A DNA stretch of 64,000 nt from positions 17,791,982 through 17,855,981 of the forward strand of contig OX388314.1 in assembly GCA_947579605.1 (NCBI GenBank). Reading direction: 5' to 3'. The translations under genes were made by a program, and so were the position numbers. Source of the DNA: Athripsodes cinereus. Its lineage: Eukaryota > Arthropoda > Insecta > Trichoptera > Leptoceridae. The notes below the pieces were generated by a model. The model saw only the letters and a program-made list of their open reading frames with translations. It ran no database searches and was not told the origin of the DNA. Shown here piece by piece: positions 37,411 through 48,354 of the stretch (the stretch's first letter is position 1; the number at the start of each line of letters is the position of its first letter).

Positions 37411-37592
37411 AAGATTGAGGGACGTCGTGGAGTGGGAAGGAGGCAGATGTCATGCCTGCGGAATATACGGCAATGGACTGGAATAACACGGATGGAAGAA
37501 CTGATCCGCACAGCACAAGACAGAGAGGCATTCTCCAGAGTGATCGCCAACGTCGGGGGGACCTGACACGGCACTGATAGAAGAAGAAGAAG
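37411..37592 (+). pseudogene. LINE 3' remnant E, 51 codons plus (GAA)n tail
   Basis: Fifty-one open codons ending in TGA at 37564-37566 encode a basic LINE C-terminal tail: KIEGRRGVGRRQMSCLRN, IRQWTG, EELIRTAQDREAF and VIANVGGT. The UTR (cacggcactgatagaagaag) ends in a GAA repeat. Same family as 22766-22884. 5'-truncated, with no reverse transcriptase. 'GRRG.GRRQ......I..WTG....EL...AQDR' is a well-known LINE ORF2 tail pattern. Confidence 0.8.
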
Positions 37593-37861
37593 ATGACAAG
37601 ATAAATTTAAATAGCTTTAAGATAATGAATTCATGCACTGCGGAAACTATGAGTTATGAAATAAAAATGACATTATATTATTATTAAGTTGTGTACTCTA
37701 TTCTATTTATCTCTGCATCGTTTGTACATCGCAATACTAAACTTTTTTTAATATTGAGATATCGTTCATGTTCTTTGAAGAAAATTATAAAGCATACAGA
37801 ATAAAAGTAATTTATTCCAAAGATTCATGTAATACTCGTATGAGCAAGTCCATAAGTATGT

Positions 37862-39004
37862 TGTGACAGATTAATTCACATTAAAATTGTTAAGAATATG
37901 AATTTTGAATGTTTGCAACATTGCGGAAAGGAAGTGTGGAGAATAAAATTTTGTCACCCACAAGTCGCCTATGAAATTTGCAACAATGTCATTCTTCAGC
38001 GGAATTAGATAGAGAAACGCACGTACCTTCGTATTCTCTCACGACAACTCGACATGTAAAAATCAAATTAGTTTTGTGTAATATATAAAAAAAGTTTATT
38101 TTAATTCATAATGGATGATAAAGATATTCATTCAATTTTTATATATAATGTTATAACAGTGAATTAGTGATTAATCCGCCATTAAGGTAGGTAAAACGTT
38201 GTCGAATTATTTAATTAGTCAATTGTATAATTGAATGATGAATGGAATATTCTTTTAATTCTGAATTTCTATTTTAATCAGATGCGGTCCTAGCTACGAG
38301 TTCCTAGTTCCGAGCTCATAATTCCGAGTTCCTAGCTACGAGTTCCTAGTTCCGAGCTCATAATTCCGAGTTCCTAGTTACGAGTTCATAGTTCCGAGTT
38401 CTTATTTCATAGTTTCTGATTTCTGGGATACAAGACATGGACTCGTGATAAATTGTGGAATCACATTAATTACATACCTATTGAACTGCATGAAACTATA
38501 CTATGTTAGAAGAAATGTTGAGATCGATACCGTTTATTCTATGTGGATGAAGAAGTCTTGAGTTGTGTCTGGGAGGAGTAAGATAGACTACAATTAAAGA
38601 TAAATATGGGATGGATGTCTGGAAGGGGTCCCCACAGAAGGAATTTGATCAGGTCGTAATGTAGATTTTAAAGTTTTTAATTATGTTGTATTCATACCAT
38701 GTTCCAATGTAGTTGGGTAATTTTAATTTATTCATACATTTTTTTTGTATGTGATGCACAACTGATTTGTCTCTTAATTATATATATATCTTATATTTAA
38801 TTATCAATAAATTGTATTAAAAATATTCATAATATAAAGTCCAGAATAGTCCATATAGAATGTTTCGTAGAATATAATAATTGCAATTTTTATGAAGGAA
38901 TTTCAACCCATGCTCTGGGATAAATATGTAAATTAAGATTCTGTATGGAAGATTCTTACTAATTTTATTTAATCTTTTCTCATGCTCTACCGAATAACGC
39001 CACA
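37862..39004 (+). repeat. 5' LTR, 1143 bp
   Basis: TG...CA boundaries. Possible promoter: a TATA-like tatataaaaaaag near 38083-38095. Possible polyadenylation signal: aataaa near 38806-38811. Between them lies an array of CGAGTTC-containing units (38289-38402). The U3/R/U5 split is not determinable by eye. Minus-strand ORFs here, including the 85-codon one crossing 38817-39074, are not supported as genes. Confidence 0.85.
38289..38402 (+). repeat. Short tandem array inside the LTR
   Basis: Two complete 42-bp units (cctagctacgagttcctagt tccgagctcataattccgag tt), then a partial diverged third. Each is made of smaller repeats around ccgagttc/acgagttc. The identical array is in the 3' LTR at 43754-43867. 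Tandem arrays in LTRs often act as enhancer sites, but no binding factor can be named here. Confidence 0.85.
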
Positions 39005-39010
39005 TTAATT

Positions 39011-39026
39011 TGCGCCCACGTGAGGC
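39011..39026 (+). promoter_or_regulatory. Degenerate primer-binding site, tRNA-Lys type
   Basis: TGCGCCCACGTGAGGC, six bases after the 5' LTR, resembles TGGCGCCCAACGTGGGGC, the complement of the insect tRNA-Lys(CTT) 3' end used by gypsy-group elements. It differs by two single-base deletions and one substitution. Position and similarity support the role; the mismatches leave doubt. Confidence 0.5.
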
Positions 39027-41414
39027 TAATTTTGCCTTAATTGGGGGAAATTCCTTTAACTTGAGTTGTCGCATTGTAATTGCAATAATTATAAGTATTA
39101 GTTTTAAGGAAATTTTAAATATTAAATTATTTGCTTCATATATGTAATCATATCATTAATAATTGTTAAAAAAAAAAATAATTAAAACTGAAGATATGTA
39201 AATTATTGGCAACAGTATATTTTTGCATCGCATATAATTTGTTGCAATTTTATCAGCCACATGTTGCTATAAAGAAATGTTGCAAAGATTAATTTAATAT
39301 AACCTACTTTTTTTTTTAAAATAAAAAAATAATACTGATGTTACAAACCTTATAATAGGTAATTTGAAATTTATTTAGGTATTATTTGCTTTCGATTATT
39401 CTTTTAAAGAATAGAATCGCCGAAAAATATTTGTTAAATACAGTTGCAATTTTTGTAATATTTTTAAAGAGTAATAATTCTAGCAATTTTGCAAATTTTA
39501 TAAAAACATTGCCTTATATTTGATTGGTTATGAATTTGATAAAATAAAATATATTTTGTTTCATAAGTTGTATTCTACTCTCCTTCAGTAAATATTTGTA
39601 TCATAAAAGGAAAATTATTTGTGTGCTATGTGTGATGTGTATATTAATGCCATATGAAATTATTCCAGCAAATAACAAAATAACAGAAGGATAACAAATG
39701 CAAATAACAGAAGGAAAATAAATTATAGTATTGAAGGAATTATACAGGACATTTTCACATTTTCATGACATTACAAAGTAAGGAATTGCAGTTCGTTAAT
39801 TTTCCAAGCAATATACTCCAACGGAGGGGGTAAGTGATTTTGTGATATGTATTTTCTTTGGAATTTCAATGCCATGATTTTGCTAAAACAATGAGACATA
39901 TATGTAGGTACATATATTTAGTTTAATAAGATAGTCAATTACCTACTAAAAATTAATCGAAATTAAAATTTTGAATTTACAATATTAAATTATAGAAGTC
40001 TGCATAAAATAATCAGATAGGTATATAGGTAGTTACATTTATATTGTATGGTCGATTGGTGTATTGAAAATTTGGTCTTTATAGGTATAAGATACCTACA
40101 ACATAATGTTTTTGACGGTGCGTGTAACAAAATTATGACTTATCAATATTAGCGGCTTGTGAATTTATTATGGAACCGCATAGTACTGTGTATAGGTATA
40201 ATCATATTGATGCCATGCCTATAATATTATCTGCATATATACAGGATGGAAAGAAAGTTTTAAGAATGATTGAATGTGAATATAAATAAATGGACTAATA
40301 ATTTCTTTATTAATCTTGTGATAAAAATTATTTTAGGCATAATGTAAGTTGATGTTAAAATAATTAGAATAATTAATTTTATTAATAATATTAGGTTAAA
40401 AAAAAAAATCTATTTGATAATATTCGGGTAATTTTAATAAAAAAAAAAAATTTTTATAAATTTATAGTTGTATTTAAGTGTTAATTAGAGAAGGTAACGA
40501 TTTTTTTATCGATTTTTATATTGTCAAATGACGATTTTTATTGTCAAAATTTTTTTGTTAAAAACAAATTATATAAATCCAATGGAGGGAGATATATTTT
40601 TTAAAAATATTCATTGTGTATAAATTTATTTCTAAAGAAATAATGTACAAAATTAATTAGGTATTATATTTTTCGTAAATAATAAATTAGTTTTATGATA
40701 GAAATAAATTAAATTGTTAAAGTTAAAATAAAAAAAAATAAAATCAAGAAATTTTAATTATAATTAGGTATTAGAATACATAAATAATACTGTATAATAT
40801 TTGTTTTTGTTGAACGAGTCATTATTATTTGACGGAACGATATGACGATGAAGTAAAAAAAAATAAAGAGTAGGTACTTTTTCATTACCCTTGCATTTAA
40901 TATTATTATAAATAACTTGAGTGAGAGATGTTGTTAGGTTGGATTTTGCGTAATACAAACAAATAATAAATCCTTGTTTATACTTTTTGGATGCATTTTG
41001 TTCAATGCGATCAGTCATCTTTGTTTTGTAAAGTATATTAAAATGTAGTTTGAAAAAATTCGTATGATATTCCATATTAGAAATAATTTAAAATATTGCT
41101 TAATATATCTATATTATACAATATGTCATTTCTGGAAATTGAATAAGCATTTGTTTTGAATTTATATAAAATGAGTGAGAACAAATGGAAGTATTATTAT
41201 TAGTTTATACTTTGTGAATTAAACATTAGGTGCTTACAAATTTTTATATTTAGTACGCAATTAAACAAATGTATATTAGATACGTAATTGACAAAGACAT
41301 ATTACAATCATAGAGTAAGTGTTATATGAATAGGTTTTTATTTTCTTAAATCAAAATTGATGATATTATAAAAGTTATTCAAATTGAATTTTTTTATAGA
41401 AAAATTAATACAAA
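39027..41414. other. Non-coding leader of the LTR element
   Basis: AT-rich, with poly(A)/poly(T) runs and stops in all frames. No gag, protease or polymerase motif seen. No tandem array. Confidence 0.65.
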
Positions 41415-41630
41415 ATGGCGGAACGTTCACCTTTAGATAAAAATTTGGAGGATGTACATTCGTCTAATGAAAACATTAGCAATGATATTGACGTACCTTC
41501 ACCACCAGTGGGTAACGTGATAAGTGTTAAAGCACACACTCGAAAATTAAAATTAGCTAGTAAGTTTATACATAAAAGAAAGGTTAAAAATAGAAATAAG
41601 TATGTTATAGTCAATAGTGTATATAGATAG
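41415..41630 (+). CDS. 71-codon ORF in the LTR-element interior
   Basis: The only plausible coding frame in the 4.3-kb interior. It starts in a good context (acaaaATGGCGG) about 2.4 kb after the 5' LTR and is followed by 1.7 kb of AT-rich non-coding sequence. The N-terminal half is acidic and Ser/Asn/Pro-rich (SPLDKNLEDVHSSNENIS). The C-terminal half is strongly basic (TRKLKLASKF, HKRKVKNRNK). No known domain recognised. It might be a fused stump of the original gag-pol ends after a large deletion, or chance. Less AT-biased codons than its surroundings argue mildly for past selection. Confidence 0.4.
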   Translation: MAERSPLDKNLEDVHSSNENISNDIDVPSPPVGNVISVKAHTRKLKLASKFIHKRKVKNRNKYVIVNSVYR

Positions 41631-43308
41631 AAATAAAAAAAATATGTAAATGTATAAATTGTACATAAATTGCTTAATAATACATATGAAAAAGTGTTTA
41701 CGAATTGAGTGCAAATCAGGCATAATCTCGTACAAAGAGTTGCCATTTCGTTTAGAATGAGGATGCGCACATATAAATAATAGGATATTATAATAATGAA
41801 ACAAAAAATAAATTATATATAAATGAGTTTTCAACTTCTATAGTGAAATGGGAGTGTAATATTCAGTTAAAATAAAAAAAAAAAAAAAAAGAAATAACTT
41901 TCGTGAAAGGGTCAATGCAGAATCTATGTAGTTGAGTATTTATTAACTTTGGTGTCTATAGTATGAAAGTAATTTTGATTGAAAAAGATGTATGATGTGT
42001 GCGGCCAATATATGATGAAGAATGTATGATATATTTTTGGATGTGTATTTAATAGAGATTGTATGCCTGTAGATATAGATGCAATGGAGTGAATATGGAC
42101 CTCATAATGATTGCGATTGTTTTTTTTTTTTTACTAAACAAGAATTCTAATGTCTAGGTTCAAAATGGAGTCTATACCAATGGTATACTCATAAATATCT
42201 CATCACAGAGTATTATAATTTTTGCCTGACATATTCTCTTATAATGTTATTTGATGAAGCGAATGACTAAGTAAGATAATAAGATTGAAGAATGTTTTCT
42301 TAAATTAAAACAAAATAAGCTATAAGAATATAGATAGGTATATATGTTTATAATGCTGTAGATCAAACGATCTTAAGTCTTCTCATGACAGAGAAACAAT
42401 GCTACAAAGCAATTTAAAAAAATATAAAAATATAATAAAATATAATAATTTGTATAGATTCATGGTGATATTTGGATTTCCAAGGAAAATCAAAAATACA
42501 AATGTCATGAAAATTGTGGAATGGTTGTGAAATTGTCACACATTGTTGTTATTGTTATTATAGGTACTATTGTTTTGAAAAGGTATTTATGATCAAATAT
42601 ATTAATGTTAAGTAAATATACTTTATTAAGATATAAGTTTGAATATATTAATTGTAATGTATAAATATGAGTAAATATCTTGTTAATAGATAAAATTTAT
42701 GATGTCTTTATAATGCTTTTTAAGTCAAATACTTTTACATGTGGAAAGTAAATTTTTGTCTGGTTTGTAAAATATACACAATAAAGACTTCTCATAAAAT
42801 GATTTTGTAAATAAAAAGGAATATTGATAATTTAAAAAAAAAAAGGAAAATTGGATTATTTAATCGTTAAAAGCTTTTATTACATATAAAAAAAAAAAAA
42901 AAAATTTTTAGTAATTTAATTTGGTGTTGAATATTTGATATCAGATTTAATATTGTACATTAAAATCTGCTGATGTATATATATTGTAGTTTTATCATAT
43001 AATTGTACACTAAAGGAATAACGTGGGAACACACTGTTTTTTATTTTTATTAATTTTTTATATATACTCGTAGGGTGTAGAGTTTTCTATATTTGGCATT
43101 AACCCTATTGTGGAAATTAATTCTTATTTTCAAATTTTTCACAGTTAAATTAATGAAACATAGATGGCGTCCATAATTTATTTAACAGCTGAGGGCCAGT
43201 GTGTTGCCATAAATTCCTTAATTTTAATTTGTTTAGAGTTGGAACATAGTATGAATTATAATTTTATATGGGTATTTAAAAAAAAAATTATTCAATTTTT
43301 TTTTTATC
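41631..43308. other. Non-coding 3' part of the LTR element
   Basis: AT-rich, with many A-runs (for example 41873-41890 and 42888-42903). No ORF with domain signal and no envelope-like or integrase-like sequence. Confidence 0.65.
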
Positions 43309-43320
43309 CGGGGAAAGGGG
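43309..43320 (+). promoter_or_regulatory. Polypurine tract
   Basis: cggggaaagggg lies six bases before the 3' LTR (spacer tattaa). Plus-strand priming normally occurs at a purine run directly next to the 3' LTR, so the position fits although the small spacer is unusual. Confidence 0.65.
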
Positions 43321-43326
43321 TATTAA

Positions 43327-44469
43327 TGTGACAGATTAATTCACATTAAAATTGTTAAGAATATGAATTTTGAATGTTTGCAACATTGCGGAAAGGAAGT
43401 GTGGAGAATAAAATTTTGTCACCCACAAGTCGCCTATGAAATTTGCAACAATGTCATTCTTCAGCGGAATTAGATAGAGAAACGCACGTACCTTCGTATT
43501 CTCTCACGACAACTCGACATGTAAAAATCAAATTAGTTTTGTGTAATATATAAAAAAAGTTTATTTTAATTCATAATGGATGATAAAGATATTCATTCAA
43601 TTTTTATATATAATGTTATAACAGTGAATTAGTGATTAATCCGCCATTAAGGTAGGTAAAACGTTGTCGAATTATTTAATTAGTCAATTGTATAATTGAA
43701 TGATGAATGGAATATTCTTTTAATTCTGAATTTCTATTTTAATCAGATGCGGTCCTAGCTACGAGTTCCTAGTTCCGAGCTCATAATTCCGAGTTCCTAG
43801 CTACGAGTTCCTAGTTCCGAGCTCATAATTCCGAGTTCCTAGTTACGAGTTCATAGTTCCGAGTTCTTATTTCATAGTTTCTGATTTCTGGGATACAAGA
43901 CATGGACTCGTGATAAATTGTGGAATCACATTAATTACATACCTATTGAACTGCATGAAACTATACTATGTTAGAAGAAATGTTGAGATCGATACCGTTT
44001 ATTCTATGTGGATGAAGAAGTCTTGAGTTGTGTCTGGGAGGAGTAAGATAGACTACAATTAAAGATAAATATGGGATGGATGTCTGGAAGGGGTCCCCAC
44101 AGAAGGAATTTGATCAGGTCGTAATGTAGATTTTAAAGTTTTTAATTATGTTGTATTCATACCATGTTCCAATGTAGTTGGGTAATTTTAATTTATTCAT
44201 ACATTTTTTTTGTATGTGATGCACAACTGATTTGTCTCTTAATTATATATATATCTTATATTTAATTATCAATAAATTGTATTAAAAATATTCATAATAT
44301 AAAGTCCAGAATAGTCCATATAGAATGTTTCGTAGAATATAATAATTGCAATTTTTATGAAGGAATTTCAACCCATGCTCTGGGATAAATATGTAAATTA
44401 AGATTCTGTATGGAAGATTCTTACTAATTTTATTTAATCTTTTCTCATGCTCTACCGAATAACGCCACA
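43327..44469 (+). repeat. 3' LTR, 1143 bp
   Basis: Offset by a constant 5465 bp from the 5' LTR at both ends, so no net indel separates the copies. All compared lines are identical, including the CGAGTTC array (43754-43867). Followed by the ATGT target duplication. Confidence 0.85.
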
Positions 44470-45112
44470 ATGTACATTAAGTCATAGAAGATAATATACG
44501 AGTGTATTATGAACACATAAAGTGAAGTAGTAGTACCTACTAGGATAGCAGCAGAAGTACACGGTAGAGTGTATAATGGGTTCAACTTTCATTTCTCTTA
44601 TTGTCTTGTCTACCGTGTCACGAAATAACTTACAGGTCATATGCCCGTGAATATATTGTGAACTGTATACCTACCTTTAGTACTCTATACCTGCCTGCTT
44701 TTAATACGGTTAGGGATGTAAAGAAAACCATAAATTAATGGTTTTCCATTAAACCATTAAATTAATGGTTTTTTAATTTAATTAAATCATCATGTGCCAA
44801 ATAAATATGAGATGAGACAAAATATTATTAGAAACAGTTACATAAATAGTTAGTTACAAGTTATTCAAGATTTTTAAGTAACAGTGAGTTTTAAGTAACT
44901 CTTGCCCTGAAGATGCTACAAGGCGAAAGCGCTCGGCAATTAGAATTTAGTCTATATTAATTGACTAAATAATCATACGTGAATATTTAACAGTGTTAAG
45001 TACATTTTAAAACTCATATTATTCAAGATTCTCTATTAAAATTTCATTATTATTTTCTCATTTTATTTTTTGCAATATGTATTCGTGCATCACTAAAACA
45101 GAATCTTACATA
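44470..45112. other. Non-coding spacer between LTR element and LINE
   Basis: Holds a palindromic AT-rich patch near 44728-44785 (aaccattaaattaatggttt) and the hammerhead-like motif listed below. No gene. Confidence 0.6.
44902..44939 (+). ncRNA. Candidate minimal hammerhead-ribozyme motif
   Basis: Stem I is TTGCC/GGCAA (44902-44906 with 44935-44939). The core CTGAAGA (44907-44913) fits CUGANGA. After a single extra T comes a weak stem II (GCT...GGC), then GAAA (44925-44928), a one-pair stem III (G-CG-C), and UC just before stem I, the expected cleavage position. Very short stem III type I hammerheads are known from Penelope-like retroelements. Stem II is poor here, so activity is doubtful. 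No Penelope polymerase was recognised nearby. Confidence 0.3.
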
Positions 45113-45113
45113 A

Positions 45114-46694
45114 ATGATATGGCAAGGAAATAAACTTAGGTATGTGAAGAGGAGTTCTCAAGGAATATTTATCTATATTTATCTTTGTGCTCAGAAAATC
45201 ACAATACAAGGGACTGCACTGAAAAAACAGAAACACCAAAGTGCGCCAATTGCTTGGCAAGGCCCTCGAATAATTATAATGGTGAACATAGGGCAACAAG
45301 TTATGACTGTCCTGTGCGAGCTATATTTGAGAGAATGGCTAGGGAGAGAACTAAATACACATGCTAGGGTGACGGATGATTTGCAGAATGAGTTGGAGGA
45401 GTTTTCTATTGTTGATGCGAATACATTGGAGTGTCCTGAAGCCTTTGCTTGCACATTCATTGAGGAAAAATCGATCAAAGTGTTAAACACAAATATTCGA
45501 AGTATTTGGAAAAACTTTGATGACTTCTTGGTGTTCTTTCATAGTTTCAAGATAAGGCCCGACATTGTTATACTTACAGAGTGTTGGCTTGGAGAAAATA
45601 CACATTTACCGGCCATAGAGCAATACGAAATGTTTCACACGGAAAGCCACCTAAACAAATCTGATGGAGTGGTGGTGTACATTCGCAATGGCCTTAACGC
45701 AAAAATTTTAAATTGTACTATGCGGGACTCTAGTGGATTATTTCTAAATTGTGCGGAGATTGGATTGAGTGTACTGGCTGTCTACAGATCACCACGTAAT
45801 TCCGATATTTCTGAATTCCTTATGTCCTTACAGCAAACCTTAATGTGTATTGAGGTGAAACGTTCCTCTTGTGTGATAGTGGCTGGTGATATAAACATTA
45901 ACATTCTAAATGAATGTCATAGTTCTGCAAATGAATACATGGATCTTATGAGTGAGATGGGATACGTATCAGCTATAAATGAACCAACTAGAGTGACTGC
46001 AGATAGTTCAACATGTTTGGACCACATATTTGTACGCACGGGAGCACCAACGCGATCCACTATAGTGCACACTTGTATTACAGACCATTATACAACTGCA
46101 TTGGAAGTTTTTAATAGCAGAGCTGGAAGGGGCAAAGCTAATACACCAAGTAAAAGAACCAAAATTGATTATAAAGGTCTGATAGAGGCACTCAAGAGAG
46201 AGACCTGGATGGAAGTGTATAACTCTGAAGATCCCAATGTCTCACTGCAAAGTTTTGTCACAATCATGAAAAGGCATATTGAAACTCACAGTATGGATAA
46301 AACCATAAATCACAAATCTTTGAAAATCAAACCATGGATAACAGATGGAGTAGTTAGAGCAATACATAAACGAAACAAATTGCATAAACAAGCACAGAAA
46401 TTTCTTACAAATAATACTCTTCAAATTTATTACAGGCGTTATAGAAATATTTGTAGTAATATCATACAGAAATCAAAAAAGGAATATTATAAAAAAGAAA
46501 TAGATAAAAGCACAAATAAATCTAAGACTGTATGGAATATTATAAGAGAAAATGTTTCTCAAGCAAGAAAAAACTACGGCCCAAAGGAAATAAGAAATGA
46601 TAATGACATAATTCAAAATCCGAGTGAAGTTTCAAACATTTTTAATGCATATTTCTCAGGGATTGGTGGTAATCTAGCCAATAATTTTAAATGA
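45114..46694 (+). pseudogene. LINE ORF2, endonuclease half
   Basis: An open frame of 526 codons. From about residue 120 it carries the endonuclease motifs in order: LNTNIRS (about 124), LTECWL (about 153), YRSP (about 224), GDINI (about 258), CLDHIF (about 304) and TDHY (about 321). This is an exonuclease-endonuclease-phosphatase fold that nicks target DNA. The residues before about 85 overlap the ORF1 remnant and are probably not native. It ends at a premature TGA (46692-46694) just before the RT, which continues in another frame. Apart from that, catalytic motifs appear intact. Confidence 0.8.
45185..45367 (+). pseudogene. ORF1 (gag-like) C-terminal remnant with zinc knuckle
   Basis: The frame gives CSENHNTRDC, then CANC, a His, and DCPVR before a stop at 45365-45367, the pattern of LINE ORF1 CCHC knuckles. 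Sequence just upstream (from about 45145) still hints at a preceding knuckle but is degraded. This frame overlaps the beginning of the endonuclease frame, as expected for adjacent LINE ORFs. It has no start codon of its own. Confidence 0.65.
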
Positions 46695-46704
46695 AATAGG
46701 AGGA

Positions 46705-48354
46705 ATGGAAGCCGTATTAAAAAACCATAATCGAAATGATGATCAGATATCTTGTGACCTACAGTTTCAGAATGTAAACATTAATGATACTACAAAAATA
46801 ATTAATTCACTTCGTGGTGATTGTGCTATGGGACCGGATGGTATAAGCACAAGTATATTAAAGCTAGCATGTGATCAGATAGCGTTACCACTCACCCATA
46901 CATTGAACTTGAGCATTGGAAGGGGAATATTTCCAGAACACTTGAAGCAAGCAATCATTGCCCCTATTTATAAAAACGAAGATCCACTGGAGCTGAAAAA
47001 TTATAGACCCATTGCATTGCTCAATTCCATATCAAAAATATATGAAAAAGCTGTCAATCAACAATTATCACACTACTTGGAATCAAACCAACTGCTATCG
47101 GGTAACCAGTATGGTTTCCGGAAGGGAAAAAGCACCTCAGACGCTATACATAGTGTAACTGATTTCATTGTAAGAGAAACTGACGCAGGTAAAAAGTGTC
47201 TGGCAGTTTATCTGGACTTAACAAAGGCATTCGATACGGTCCCTCATGAAGTATTACTAAAGAAACTGAATAATATTGGAATCAGGAAAGGAACACTTCA
47301 ATGGTTTCAAAGTTATTTAACAAATAGAAAACAGACTGTGAAAATCGGATATGAATATGGAAACTATATGCTAACCAAATACGGAGTGCCACAGGGAAGT
47401 GTGTTGGGACCTACTCTCTTTTTAATATATATAAATGATCTATGCAAATTGAGTAGTCCAGAGAGAATTGTTGCATTTGCCGACGACACAGCCTTGCTAT
47501 ACAGCGGAGAATCATGGAAGGATGTTTTCGAGACTGCAAACAGAGAGGTTAATAAAGTTAAGGTATGGTTGAATGCTAATTTGTTAACACTTAATATAAG
47601 CAAAACAAAATATACAACGTTTAGCATAGACAGGAGACAACAGCCACAAATAAAAGAATTTAATTTGGTCATACACAAATGTACGTTGCCCAACAAAGTA
47701 TGTATGTGTGAGCCTCTTGAGTGCGTCGAGGTATACAAGTACCTAGGTATATATATTGACCAACACTTGAGATGGGAAAACCACATCGAACAAATAGTAA
47801 AAAGATGTAGAAAGCTTACGTTTTTGTTCAGAATACTGAGGGGCATTTTAGATAAAAATACTTTGATGACGGTTTACTACGCATTGGCGCAAAGTGTTAT
47901 GGAATATGGTATAATAGGTTGGGGAGGAATGGCAAAAACTCTCTTAAATCCATTGGAAAGAGTACAGAGATCCATTTTGAAGGTTATGAGATGGAAACCA
48001 TTCAGATATCCAACCGAACAACTATTTGCAGAAACCGGGGTGCTAGACATCAGACAATTGTACATAAAGAAGATAATATTGCATCTGCATCAAAACACTG
48101 CTCCTTACCAACCAAATTACATACTAACACATAACACTAGAAATCGACGACAGCTAAAGCCTCCGGGATTTTCTACAAGTTTCGCCCAGAGATATTATTG
48201 CTTCCTGGCACCGAGAGTATACAATCACGTTATACCAAAGGTAGAGAGGGATATATCCCAAGACGGTGGAAACTTCAAGAAACTTGTTGTGGAGTGGCTG
48301 AAGAAGACTGGGAGGCAGAGTTCAGCTTTTGCACTTTTAAATGTGTACAGATAG
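46705..48354 (+). pseudogene. LINE ORF2, reverse transcriptase half
   Basis: Open for 549 codons in the frame +1 to the endonuclease; similarity continues straight across the break (…NNF / NEIGG…), so an indel of about 1-2 nt split one ORF. RT motifs: GPDGIS (about 47), NYRPIALLN, FRKGKST, YLDLTKAFDTVPH (about 170), GVPQGSVLGPTLF (about 227) and FADDTALL (about 257). A C-terminal domain rich in basic and aromatic residues follows, ending FALLNVYR. No RNase H. It would catalyse target-primed reverse transcription if joined to the endonuclease. The annotated ATG is not a native start. Confidence 0.85.

Larger units (their letters stand above)
37862..44469 (+). mobile_element. LTR retrotransposon derivative without gag-pol (LARD-like), 6.6 kb
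   Basis: Two direct repeats of 1143 bp (37862-39004 and 43327-44469) start TGTGACAG and end GCCACA, the TG...CA ends of LTRs. They are flanked outside by ATGT at 37858-37861 and 44470-44473 (4-bp target duplication). A tRNA-Lys-like primer site follows the left repeat and a purine tract precedes the right one, fixing plus orientation. The 4322-bp interior has no protease, reverse transcriptase, RNase H or integrase motif; its only plausible frame is a 71-codon ORF. The LTR copies read identical over the stretches compared and have no net length difference, which implies recent insertion. Such an element must be replicated by proteins of a related autonomous element. Large non-coding derivatives are best known from plants. 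Confidence 0.85.

Noticed and set aside
38289..38402. CRISPR-like array from the CGAGTTC repeats
   Set aside because: No regular repeat-spacer pattern; contiguous tandem units in a eukaryotic LTR.
38817..39074. 85-codon minus-strand ORF as a gene
   Set aside because: It lies almost wholly inside the 5' LTR, is repeated as a 62-codon ORF in the 3' LTR, has no domain, and opposes the element's orientation.
41405..41770. 121-codon minus-strand ORF opposite the 71-codon ORF
   Set aside because: Low-complexity Leu/Phe/Tyr-rich shadow frame; the plus frame has a better start context and matches the element's orientation.
37862..44469. Segmental duplication of host DNA instead of LTRs
   Set aside because: TG...CA ends, the ATGT duplication, primer-site-like and purine-tract positions fit LTRs better; a duplication would not produce these together.
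47364..47846. 160-codon minus ORF within the CR1-like LINE
   Set aside because: Antisense shadow of the reverse transcriptase frame.
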